Source: Kineosporiaceae bacterium
GTDB lineage: Bacteria; Actinomycetota; Actinomycetes; Actinomycetales; Kineosporiaceae
Direction: 5' to 3'
Length of the DNA: 64,000 nucleotides
NCBI GenBank assembly: GCA_016713225.1
Contig: JADJPO010000004.1
Location: 474,190 to 538,189, forward strand
Shown: positions 49,788 through 58,532 of the stretch, piece by piece
How the letters are laid out: each line of letters starts with the position of its first letter
How positions within the stretch are numbered: position 1 is the stretch's first letter
Translations under genes and position numbers: made by a program
Notes under the pieces: model-generated
Seen by the model: only the letters and a program-made list of their open reading frames with translations
Told to the model about the DNA's origin: nothing
Database searches by the model: none

Positions 49788-50686
49788 ACACCGAGGTCAT
49801 CTCCACGGCCGGCGGCCGCCCCACACGGGGCGGCCGTCGGCCACTCGGCCTGTCCGGCAACCTGCTGGGCATCGTGCCGTTCCTCGCCTATGTCGGCGCC
49901 TTCCTGATCGCCCCGACGGTCGTCGTGGTGGTCGCCGCGTTCCTGGACGGTGAACAGCGGTTCACGCTGGCCAACCTGACCGAGATCGCCCAGGGCTACA
50001 TCTCGAGGACGTTCTGGAGCAGTTTCGTGATCTCGGCCGCCAGCGCGGTGATCGGTGCCGTGCTCGGTGCCGTGCTCGCGTACGTGGTGGCCACGGGCAA
50101 CCCGACGGGCGCCGTCCGTCAGGCCATCACCTCGGCCTGCGGCGTCCTCGCCCAGTTCGGCGGCGTCACCCTGGCGTTCGCCTTCATCGCCACGGTGGGT
50201 GGCGCCGGGCTGTTGACCACCGCGTTGCAGAACACGGTCGGGGTCGACATCTCGGGCAACTGGCTCTACGAACTCACCGGCCTGGTGCTGGTGTACTCCT
50301 ACTTCCAGATCCCGTTGATGGTCCTGGTGTTCCTGCCGGCCCTGGACGGCGTGCGCCCGCAATGGCGCGAGGCCACCGAGACGCTCGGCGGCACCACCTG
50401 GGACTACTGGCGCTCGGTCGCCTTCCCGATCCTGACGCCGCCCTTCCTGGGCGCTCTGCTGCTGTTGTTCGCCAACGCCTTCTCGGCCTACGCCACCGCC
50501 GCCGCCCTGATCAGCCAGGGCGCCCCGATCGTGCCGTTGCAGATTCGCACGGCGCTGACCAGCGAGGTGCTGCTGGGTCGCGAGAACGTCGGCAAGGCCC
50601 TGGCCCTCGGCATGATCATCGTGGTGGCGATCGTGATGGCCCTGAACGCCTACCTGCAGAAGCGCGCCTCGCGGTGGCTGCGATGA
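49784..50686 (+). CDS. ABC transporter permease 1
   Basis: About 300 residues with six transmembrane helices, beginning LLGIVPFLAYVGAFLIAPTVVVVVAAF. The EAA loop is visible as EATETLGGTTWDYWRSVAFPILTPPFLGA, which docks with the ATPase. The start is unusual: no ATG or GTG lies at the expected place, and CTG 49784 overlaps the preceding stop (CTGA) with AAGG upstream. The next candidate, GTG 49874, would remove about 30 residues and begin just at the first helix. Its end overlaps the second permease by four bases. Confidence 0.87.
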   Translation: MNTEVISTAGGRPTRGGRRPLGLSGNLLGIVPFLAYVGAFLIAPTVVVVVAAFLDGEQRFTLANLTEIAQGYISRTFWSSFVISAASAVIGAVLGAVLAYVVATGNPTGAVRQAITSACGVLAQFGGVTLAFAFIATVGGAGLLTTALQNTVGVDISGNWLYELTGLVLVYSYFQIPLMVLVFLPALDGVRPQWREATETLGGTTWDYWRSVAFPILTPPFLGALLLLFANAFSAYATAAALISQGAPIVPLQIRTALTSEVLLGRENVGKALALGMIIVVAIVMALNAYLQKRASRWLR

Positions 50687-51510
50687 GCGCCGTCACGGCG
50701 CCGTCCGGCGGCCTGCGGGCCCGGCGGCGACGACTGCTGCAGCTCTGGCGGGTCGTCGTCCTGGTCGCGCTCGGGTCGTTCTTCGTGGTGCCGCTGCTGG
50801 CACTGTTCGAGTTCAGCACCCGCGGCGTCGGTGAGGGTGCCCCGCGCACCATGGACGCCTGGCGGCGGATCGTCAGCGACAGCACCCTGGTCGGGGCGAT
50901 CCTGGCCTCGCTCGAACTCGCCCTGCTCACGAGTGTCTTCGCCCTGGTGCTCATGGTGCCGACCATGATCTGGGTGCGACTGCGACTGCCCCAGCTGTCG
51001 CGGCTGGTGGAGTTCATCTGCCTGCTGCCGCTGACGATCCCGGCGATCGTGCTGGTGGTCGGCCTCGGGCCGGTCTACGCCTGGGTGCGCTATCTGGCCC
51101 GCACCGACTCGATCCTCACCCTGTTCCTCGCCTACGTGGTGCTCGTCTTGCCGTACGTCTATCGCTCACTCGACACCGGGTTGGCCGCGATCGACGTCCG
51201 CACCCTGTCGGAGGCCGCGCGCAGCCTGGGGGCCACCTGGTTCGACGTGATCGTCAAGGTGGTGGTGCCGAACATGGCCGCCGCCGTGCTGAACTCGGCA
51301 CTGTTGTGCGTCGCGATCGTGATGGGCGAGTACACCATCGCCTCGCTGCTCAACTACGTGAACCTGCAGGTGGCGATCCAGCAGCTCGGGCTGGCCGACG
51401 CCAGCATGTCGATGGCGGTCTCGCTGGCAGCCTTGATCTTCGCGTTCGTCCTGCTCGTGCTGCTGTCATTCGTCGGGCGTCGGGGACGACGCACTGGGAG
51501 GTTCTCGTGA
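50683..51510 (+). CDS. ABC transporter permease 2
   Basis: About 275 residues with six transmembrane helices. It is the second channel subunit, with EAA loop EAARSLGATWFDVIVKVVVPNMAAAV. Its ATG overlaps the preceding stop as ATGA, and its own stop overlaps the ATPase start as GTGA, so translation is coupled through the operon. The N-terminal 17 residues are basic (RARRRRLLQL), setting the inside orientation. Confidence 0.92.
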   Translation: MSAVTAPSGGLRARRRRLLQLWRVVVLVALGSFFVVPLLALFEFSTRGVGEGAPRTMDAWRRIVSDSTLVGAILASLELALLTSVFALVLMVPTMIWVRLRLPQLSRLVEFICLLPLTIPAIVLVVGLGPVYAWVRYLARTDSILTLFLAYVVLVLPYVYRSLDTGLAAIDVRTLSEAARSLGATWFDVIVKVVVPNMAAAVLNSALLCVAIVMGEYTIASLLNYVNLQVAIQQLGLADASMSMAVSLAALIFAFVLLVLLSFVGRRGRRTGRFS

Positions 51511-52586
51511 GTGCTCAGTCCGTGCCCGCCGCGACTCGTGCCGGCGTCGAGGTACGCCTCGAGGGACTGCGCCGCAACTACGGTTCGGTGACCGCCCTGG
51601 ACGGGCTGGACCTGACACTGCACCCCGGCGAACTCGTCGCGCTGCTCGGGCCGAGCGGGTGCGGCAAGACCACCGCGCTGCGGCTGCTGGCCGGGCTGGA
51701 GGACTGCGACGGCGGGCGGGTGGTGGTCGGTGGCAACGACGTCACCCGGGTGCCGACCAACAAGCGCGACATGGGCATGGTGTTCCAGGCCTACTCGCTC
51801 TTCCCGCACATGACTGCACGGCAGAACGTCGAGTTCGGGCTCAGACTGCGCGGGCAGGACGCGGCCAAGCGCACCGCCCGTGCTGCCGAGATGCTCGACC
51901 TGGTCGGTCTCGGTGCGCAGATGGATCGCTACGCCCACCAGATGTCCGGCGGTCAGCAGCAGCGGGTCGCCCTGGCGCGCGCCCTGGCGATCTCGCCCAC
52001 GGTGCTGTTGCTGGACGAGCCGCTGTCGGCGCTGGACGCCAAGGTGCGCGCCCAACTGCGTGACGAGATCCGCCGCGTACAGCTCGAGGTGGGCATCACC
52101 ACGTTGTTCGTCACCCACGACCAGGAGGAGGCGCTGGCCATCGCCGACCGGGTCGGGGTGATGCGCGCCGGCCAGCTCGAACAGCTCGGCCCGCCGACGG
52201 AGGTGTACGCCAACCCGGCCACCCCGTTCGTGGCCGAGTTCGTCGGGTTGAGCAACAAGCTGCCGGCGATGGTCAACGGCGGCGAGGCGACGGTCTTCGG
52301 GCAGCGGATCCCGTTGGTGGACCGGCAGATTCGCTCGGGCAAGGCGACCGCGCTGGTGCGACCGGAGGCCGTGAAGGTGCTGCCCGCGGAGGCGGCCGAG
52401 GGCATGCCCGCCACGGTACTCGCCTCCTCGTTCCTCGGCGCGATCAGCCGGCTCACCCTGGACGCCGGTGAGGCGGGCCTGGTGCTCGCCCAGCTGGCCA
52501 CCTCCGACGCCTTGGAGCACCCGCAGGGAAGCGCGGTGCGGTTACGGTTACGGCCGGACGCCGTGTTGGTCACCCCTGTCGACTAG
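51507..52586 (+). CDS. ABC transporter ATP-binding protein
   Basis: About 359 residues. Walker A GPSGCGKTT, Q-loop VFQAYSLFPHMT, signature MSGGQQQRVALARAL, Walker B LLLDEPLSALD and H-loop VTHDQEEAL are complete. A C-terminal TOBE-type domain from about residue 240 is usual for polyamine, iron and phosphonate importers. GGGAGG precedes the GTG start. It energises the two permeases. The phosphoesterase gene follows after 17 bases. Confidence 0.94.
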   Translation: MSAQSVPAATRAGVEVRLEGLRRNYGSVTALDGLDLTLHPGELVALLGPSGCGKTTALRLLAGLEDCDGGRVVVGGNDVTRVPTNKRDMGMVFQAYSLFPHMTARQNVEFGLRLRGQDAAKRTARAAEMLDLVGLGAQMDRYAHQMSGGQQQRVALARALAISPTVLLLDEPLSALDAKVRAQLRDEIRRVQLEVGITTLFVTHDQEEALAIADRVGVMRAGQLEQLGPPTEVYANPATPFVAEFVGLSNKLPAMVNGGEATVFGQRIPLVDRQIRSGKATALVRPEAVKVLPAEAAEGMPATVLASSFLGAISRLTLDAGEAGLVLAQLATSDALEHPQGSAVRLRLRPDAVLVTPVD

Positions 52587-52603
52587 GAACCCCTCGCGCC
52601 CCG

Positions 52604-54343
52604 ATGAGTACGCACCACACGGACCCTGCCGTGCTGACCACCGAACGCACCATCGCTCTCGGAGACGTGCTCTCCGAGGGACTTCAAGGCGTCTATCGCG
52701 GGCTCGTCCGCGGCGCCGGTGAGCCGCACACCGTGCGGGACGACCTGCTGCCGGACGCCGAGCAGGTGTGGCGCACGGCGCCGCGTCGTCCGGTGCTCGC
52801 GTTGACGCACATCACCGATCTGCAACTGGCCGACGTGCACTCGCCGGCCCGGTTCGAGTTCTTCAACCGGGAGTTCACCGACCCGCGATTCCAGCTGCTG
52901 GTTCCCACCCAACGACCGAACGAGGCGCTCACCGTTCACGCGGTCGAGGCCACCATCGCCACGCTCAACCGGATCACCTCGGCACCGGTCGGCGGTGGTC
53001 CGCTGGCCCTGGCGGTGGCCACCGGCGATGCCATCGACAACGGGCAGTGGAACGAGTTGCTCGCGGTGCTGGCCCTCTTCGAGGGCGGTGAGGTGTCCCT
53101 GGCGCCCCCGACCGGCGGGCCGGTGCGCTACGAGGGCGTGCAACGCCCCGACTGGCCCGATCGGGTGTTCTGGCAGCCAGACGGCGAGGGCGTGCTGGGG
53201 CCGGACATGTTCGCCGCCGGGTACGGCTACCCACGCCACCCCGGCGTGCTCGATCGGGCGCTGCACGCCTTCACCGCAGGTGGGCTGGGCATGCCGTGGC
53301 TGACCTGCTACGGCAACCACGAGGGGCTGATCCAGGGCGTCGGCCGGATGACCCCCGAACTGGCGGCGGCGATGGTGGCGGGCTCCAAACCCCTCGCGCT
53401 GCCGGATGATCTGGACCGCGACACCGCCTACGAGACGTTCGTGGCCGGGGCGCACACGTTCTTGAAGGGGGCACAGCGAGACATCACCCCCGACCCTCGA
53501 CGCCGTCCGGTCAGCCGCGCCGAGTTCGTGCAGGCGCACTTCCGGCCCGGGGCTCGGCCCGTCGGGCACGGCTTCGGCGAACGCAACCGGCGCGACGGCA
53601 CGGCCTACTACAGCTACGACGTCGCGGCCCCGGCCGCACCGGGGGGCGCGATCCGGTTCATCGCGCTGGACACCACCTGCCTGCTGGGCGGGGCGGACGG
53701 CGCGATCGACGCCGAGCAGCTGGCCTGGCTGGAGGGTCAGCTGCGTGAGGTGCACTCGCGACACCTCGGCACGGACGGCGAACCGGTGACCTCGACCGGG
53801 GACGACCGCTACGTGGTCCTGTTCAGCCACCACGGGTTGGACACGCTCACCAATCACCGCGGCAGCGGCGCCTTCGACGGAACCGGTTACGTGGCAGCGG
53901 GTCCGGACGGCGCAGCCGTGCCGGTGGTGCCGGCGGCGGACGTGCTCGCCCTGGTGCATCGCTACCCGAACGTGGTCGCCTGGATCAACGGGCACACCCA
54001 CACCAACGGGGTGCGGGCGCGGCTCAGCCCCCACCGACTGCCGGACGGTGGCCGCGGCGGCTTCTGGGAGATCACCACCTGCGCCATCGTGGACTGGCCC
54101 TGCCAGACCCGGATCGTCGAACTGATCGACATCTCGGACGGCGGACGTGGTCAGCTGGCGTTGGCCTGCACCATGGTCGACCACGACAGTCCGCTGGCGC
54201 CGGGTGGGGCGTTCAGTCGGCGAGAACTGGCGGCGCTGCATCGAGAGTTGGCGGCGAACATCCCGATGCCGGGGTACGGCGAGCGACTCGCGGGGGCGCC
54301 GTCGGATCGGAATGTGGTTCTGCCGTTGCGGGTTGGGGGTTGA
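52604..54343 (+). CDS. Metallophosphoesterase, probable TIGR03767 family
   Basis: A 579-residue calcineurin-like phosphoesterase with long inserts between motifs. Visible metal sites are LTHITDLQLADVHS, VATGDAIDNGQWNE, LTCYGNHEG (GNHE), LFSHHGLDTL and INGHTHTNGV. The order D-x-H/Q, GD, GNHE, H, GHTH is correct. This spaced arrangement is typical of an actinobacterial family (TIGR03767, from memory). No signal peptide is evident, so it acts in the cytoplasm, probably on the compound delivered by the ABC importer encoded immediately upstream. Substrate unknown; a phosphodiester or phosphonate ester is reasonable. Confidence 0.85.
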   Translation: MSTHHTDPAVLTTERTIALGDVLSEGLQGVYRGLVRGAGEPHTVRDDLLPDAEQVWRTAPRRPVLALTHITDLQLADVHSPARFEFFNREFTDPRFQLLVPTQRPNEALTVHAVEATIATLNRITSAPVGGGPLALAVATGDAIDNGQWNELLAVLALFEGGEVSLAPPTGGPVRYEGVQRPDWPDRVFWQPDGEGVLGPDMFAAGYGYPRHPGVLDRALHAFTAGGLGMPWLTCYGNHEGLIQGVGRMTPELAAAMVAGSKPLALPDDLDRDTAYETFVAGAHTFLKGAQRDITPDPRRRPVSRAEFVQAHFRPGARPVGHGFGERNRRDGTAYYSYDVAAPAAPGGAIRFIALDTTCLLGGADGAIDAEQLAWLEGQLREVHSRHLGTDGEPVTSTGDDRYVVLFSHHGLDTLTNHRGSGAFDGTGYVAAGPDGAAVPVVPAADVLALVHRYPNVVAWINGHTHTNGVRARLSPHRLPDGGRGGFWEITTCAIVDWPCQTRIVELIDISDGGRGQLALACTMVDHDSPLAPGGAFSRRELAALHRELAANIPMPGYGERLAGAPSDRNVVLPLRVGG

Positions 54344-54403
54344 TCCTCGCCTTGTCGTGAGGTCGGGTGGGGGTGGCGTGCGGCGATCTCGCGTGGGTCG
54401 GGC

Positions 54404-54504
54404 GGGGGTGGGTGGGGTTGTCGCGCGCGGCGGTCCATCCGCGCTCGCAGGCTCGCGCTCCCGCCAGACCCAGCCAGCCGCGCGCGACAACCCCACCCAC
54501 CCCC
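54404..54504. repeat. Inverted repeat with perfect 27-base arms
   Basis: Arms 54404-54430 and 54478-54504 are perfectly complementary (core TTGTCGCGCGCGG next to GGGTGGG tracts) around a 47-base spacer. It follows the phosphoesterase stop by 60 bases, between genes in the same direction. The arms are G-rich on one strand and could also fold into other structures. Confidence 0.85.
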
Positions 54505-54589
54505 ACCCTCTACGCAACCCTCCACCCGGCTTGTGGTGGCGTGAAAACCGTTCTGGGGTAGACGAATCCGACAGCTTACCCAATGGCGT

Positions 54590-54612
54590 TCGAACACGTG
54601 TTCGGGTAGAAT
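54590..54612 (+). promoter_or_regulatory. SOS box overlapping a leaderless promoter
   Basis: TCGAACACGTGTTCGG (54590-54605) matches the actinobacterial LexA operator TCGAAC-N4-GTTCGA with one change in the last base. TAGAAT (54607-54612), a strong -10, begins two bases later and is only six bases from the ATG at 54619. LexA bound here would block the promoter; DNA damage would release it. Confidence 0.8.
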
Positions 54613-54618
54613 CGGGGC

Positions 54619-56593
54619 ATGTTCACGCCCGACCTGTTGCACGACGCGGACGCCGAGGTGGCTCGGCTCAGCGTCGAGAACGACGCGCTGCGCGGCGAGG
54701 TCGAGGCACTGCGAGCGCAGAACGCCGCCCAACGTGAACAGCTCGACCGCGGCTCGACGCGGTTGTCGGCGCGGGAGGCAGTGTGGGACTGGTTCACCGA
54801 CGGCGGACCGGAGAACGAGGACGACCGGGATCAGGTCGCGGGACGGATCTGCCGGACGTTCCTGACCCCGGGGAATGTCGAGCCGTCGCTGGTGACGGTG
54901 GCGGCGGTGACTCTTGCGCAGTCGCAGCCGTCGGGACTCTCGGATGCCGAGGTGGTGTCGGCGGCGGTGGCGTGTCGGCAGGCGATCACCCACGTCGAAC
55001 TCACCCAAGCCCAGCTGACCCGGGAGCTGGCGTGGCGGTACCAGGCCCGTCACCCGCATGAGTTGGATCTGGATGTCGAGGTGAACCTGCCGGAGTGGGT
55101 GCGTGACCCGGAGGAGCGGGCGTTGACGGCGGCGATCGAGGAGGTCGCCGCGGTGGCGCGGATCAGTCCGTCGGGGTTGCGGGCGCGGGTGGAGATGCTG
55201 GCGACCTGGCCCGAGGACCACGGCCGGCTGTACCGGGCACTGCTGGAGGGCACGATCTCCACGACCCGGGCGCGGGAGGTGGCCCGCCAGACCGGACGCC
55301 TCGCGGCGGGTCGGGCACGGGACTGGGTGGAACAGATGATCCTGCCGGTGGCCGAGCAACTCGGCGCCGTGGGGTTGCGTCACCGGATCGAGCGGTTGAT
55401 CGCGCAGGCCGATGCGGTGGCGTATCGGCGGATCCTGGACGACGCCGCCGCCGAGAAGGACTCGGTCAAGGTCAGCCAGCAGGGCTACGGGCGGGCGGCC
55501 ATCACCTACCGGGGCTCGATCACGAACGTCGCTGAGCTGCACGCCGCCCTGCTGCACCGGGTCCGGGCCGCCACCTGCCCCGGCACCGACTCGGGCGCGG
55601 GCACCGACACGGACACGAGCGCGGGCAGGGGTGACGGCGTCCGGGGTGGTGGGTCGATGGGGCAGCGGGAACGTCAGGCAGCCTCGATGGCGCAGGTCAT
55701 GTTCGACCTGATCACCGACCCCGACACCATCCCCCCACTACTGCCCACCACACCCGGCAGCCCAGGCAGCAGTGACCCGGACACCGCGACCACCACCCAG
55801 CACACCAACACCCCGCACGCACCGGAACCGACCGAGGCGCCCACGGCTCAGCCGACAGGCGAGGACGCGACCGGTGACGAGGTGGTCAGTGACGACGTGA
55901 CCGGTGACGACGTGACCGGTGACGACGTGGCCAGTGGTGGCCTGCTCGGCGGCGGGGCACTCAGCGCCCCAGCACCACCCTGGCCGGGGATCCGGGTCGA
56001 GCCGAAGGTGTCGTTGAACGTGACCATCCCGTTCCAGGTCCTCACCGCGCTCTGGGCCGGGAAGCCACCACCGACCGGATCCGGATGGGTCGAGACCACC
56101 GGCCACGGCCCCATCCCGACCGACGCCCTCGCCGCGATCCTCGACAAGTACGGCCAACGTGCGCTGTGGCGCTGCCAGGTGCTCGACGACCGACCCGACT
56201 CCCCGACCTACGGCACCCTGATCGCCATCGGCAGGGCCGCCACCGACCCCGGGTACACGCCGTCCCCGTTCGTCAAAGCACTCGTGAAGGCTGCCCGGCA
56301 GAAGTGCTCCCACCCCGGCTGTGGACGCCCCGCGATCGACACCGACCTCGACCACCTCACCGCCCACGCCACGGGCGGCACGACCAGCAGAGAAGAACCT
56401 GGCACCGTTGTGCCGGTTCCACCACCTACTCAAACACCACGCCGGGTTCACCCCGACCCTCGACCCCACCACCGGGCAGATCACCTGGCGCACGCCGTCC
56501 GGACACCACGTCAGCGAACCACCCGACACCCCACCACCCCTGGCGACCGAAGGGGACCTCCCCGGCGCCTGGCCACTCCCGCCACCCTTCTGA
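54619..56593 (+). pseudogene. DUF222/HNH endonuclease (13E12-type), frameshifted in the HNH motif
   Basis: A long DUF222 protein with an N-terminal coiled coil, a helical DUF222 core (about 80-320), an Asp/Thr-rich linker with repeated GDDVT units, and a C-terminal HNH nuclease. The HNH starts correctly (CSHPGCGRP... DLDHLTAHATGGTTS) but the frame is then lost. Removing one A near 56389 restores EKNLAPLCRFHHLLKHHAGF and a stop at 56593. As read, translation instead continues in a Pro/Arg-rich frame to 56601, inside the neighbouring palindrome. So it is a recent inactivation or a sequencing error. REP13E12-type genes are SOS-regulated in mycobacteria, fitting the upstream box. Confidence 0.85.
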
Positions 56594-56598
56594 AGCCG

Positions 56599-56652
56599 TG
56601 ATTCTGTGTGGCAGAACTGGGGCCATGGCCCCAGTTCTGCCACACAGAATCA
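56599..56652. repeat. Perfect 54-bp palindrome without a loop
   Basis: The sequence 56599-56652 equals its own reverse complement, centred on GGCCATGGCC at 56621-56630. Arms are 27 bases. It starts six bases after the restored stop of the HNH gene and ends 25 before the phosphomannomutase start. No other copy is present in this window. Confidence 0.95.
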
Positions 56653-56677
56653 GAGTCGGCCTTGTAGGTTGCGGGGC

Positions 56678-58423
56678 GTGGAGACGACGAATGCCCTGCT
56701 CAGCGCTGCGCGTGCCTGGCGGGACGACGACCCCGACCCGGTGACCGTGGCCGAGCTCGACGCCCTCATCACCCGCGCCGAGGCCGGGGACGACGCAGCC
56801 ACCGCCGACCTCGCCGACCGGTTCACCGGCCTGTTGCAGTTCGGCACCGCCGGCCTGCGGGGTGCCCTCGGCGCCGGGCCGAACCGGATGAATCGGGCGG
56901 TCGTCATCCGGGCCGCCGCAGGCCTGGCCGGCTACCTCACCGCGCACGTCCCGGCGCCCCAAACCCCGCGGGTGGTGGTCGGTTTCGATGCCCGACACAA
57001 CTCCGACACCTTCGCGGCCGATACCTGCGCGGTGATGGCCGGAGCGGGCGTCGAGGCCCTGGTCCTCCCCCGGCCGCTGCCCACGCCGGTGCTCGCGTTC
57101 GCCGTCCGGCACCTGGGCGCCGACGCCGGGGTCATGGTCACCGCCTCGCACAACCCGCCGCAGGACAACGGCTACAAGGTCTACCTGGGCGGCCGGCTCA
57201 CACCGCCCGAGGGCAACGGCGTCCAGATCGTCCCGCCTGCCGACGCCGAGATCGCCGCCGCCATCGACGCCATCACCGCGGTACGTGACGTCGTCCGCGC
57301 CGACGACGGCTGGTCCACCCTGGGCGAGGACCTCCTCGACACCTACCTCGACCACGCGGCGTCCGTCGTCGCACCGGACAGTCCCCGCGACCTGTCGATC
57401 GTGCTCACCCCGCTGCACGGGGTCGGCGGCGACACCGCGGTCCGCGCCCTGACTGCAGCGGGGTTCACCGCCCCCTACGTCGTGCCGCAGCAGGCCGAAC
57501 CCGACCCCGACTTCCCCACGGTCAGCTTTCCCAACCCCGAGGAACCCGGCGCGATCGACCTGGCGCTGGCCGCAGCCGTCGCGCGCGGCGCCGACCTCGT
57601 GATCGCCAACGACCCGGACGCCGACCGGTGCGCCGTCGCGGTGCTCGATCCCGCCGGCAACCCGGCCCAGTCCGGCCCGAAGCAGCCCGCGTGGCGGATG
57701 CTGCGCGGGGACGAGCTCGGTGCTCTGCTCGGGTCACACCTGATCGCCCGTGGCCTGCCCGAGACCGCCGACGGCCTCCCGGTGGTGATGGCCTGCTCGA
57801 TCGTCTCCAGCGAGTTGCTGTCCAAGATCGCTGCCCGCGCCGGCATCGCCCATGCCGAGACCCTCACCGGGTTCAAGTGGATCGCGCGCGTCCCCGGGCT
57901 CGTCTTCGGGTACGAGGAAGCCCTCGGCTACTGCGTCGCCCCCTACCTGGTGCGCGACAAGGACGGCATCACGACCGCACTGCTGATCGCCGAGCTGGCG
58001 GCCACCCTGAAGGCTGCCGGGCGCACCCTGATCGACGAATTGGACGCGCTCGCAGTGCGGTACGGCGTCCACGCCACCGATCAGCTCGCGGTGCGGGTCG
58101 ACGACCTCGCCCTGATCGACGCTGCCATGGCCCGACTGCGCGAGAATCCACCGATCACCCTGGCCGAGCAACGGGTCGTCAGCGTCGAGGATCTCGCCCA
58201 GCCCACCACCGGCCTGCCCCCCACCGATGGCCTGCGCTATCGCACGGACGGCGGCATCCGGGTCGTCGTGCGGCCCAGCGGCACCGAGCCCAAGCTGAAG
58301 TGCTACCTCGAGGCCGTCGTCCCGGTCAGCTACGGGATCATCGGCGTACCGGGCGCCCGCTCGCTGGCAGGTCGCCGTTTGGCCCAGACCCGTTCGGATC
58401 TCCAGGCGGCGTTGGGCCTGTGA
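56678..58423 (+). CDS. Phospho-sugar mutase (phosphomannomutase/phosphoglucomutase)
   Basis: About 581 residues of the alpha-D-phosphohexomutase superfamily. The phosphoserine loop is TASHNPPQDNGYK with S157; metal loop NDPDADRCAV; sugar loop GYEEALGYCV; phosphate loop RPSGTEPKLK. It interconverts 1- and 6-phospho sugars, in this length class (PmmB-like) probably mannose, glucose or pentose phosphates from nucleoside breakdown, which would link to the phosphorylase at 47664. GTG 56678 is chosen because earlier in-frame codons lie inside the 54-bp palindrome. Confidence 0.93.
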   Translation: METTNALLSAARAWRDDDPDPVTVAELDALITRAEAGDDAATADLADRFTGLLQFGTAGLRGALGAGPNRMNRAVVIRAAAGLAGYLTAHVPAPQTPRVVVGFDARHNSDTFAADTCAVMAGAGVEALVLPRPLPTPVLAFAVRHLGADAGVMVTASHNPPQDNGYKVYLGGRLTPPEGNGVQIVPPADAEIAAAIDAITAVRDVVRADDGWSTLGEDLLDTYLDHAASVVAPDSPRDLSIVLTPLHGVGGDTAVRALTAAGFTAPYVVPQQAEPDPDFPTVSFPNPEEPGAIDLALAAAVARGADLVIANDPDADRCAVAVLDPAGNPAQSGPKQPAWRMLRGDELGALLGSHLIARGLPETADGLPVVMACSIVSSELLSKIAARAGIAHAETLTGFKWIARVPGLVFGYEEALGYCVAPYLVRDKDGITTALLIAELAATLKAAGRTLIDELDALAVRYGVHATDQLAVRVDDLALIDAAMARLRENPPITLAEQRVVSVEDLAQPTTGLPPTDGLRYRTDGGIRVVVRPSGTEPKLKCYLEAVVPVSYGIIGVPGARSLAGRRLAQTRSDLQAALGL

Positions 58424-58532
58424 TCGACGACGGATCGAGATGTCACACCCCTTGACGCCACCGATCACGGCACTGTCCACTCGCTACTGACCCGCTCGTG
58501 AACATGCACGCGGCCAGGGACGGTGATATGGC

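Noticed and set aside
54619..56601. Intact 660-residue HNH protein as read without correction
   Set aside because: The last 70 residues are Pro/Arg/His-rich and lack the HNH C-half, which is present in the neighbouring frame.
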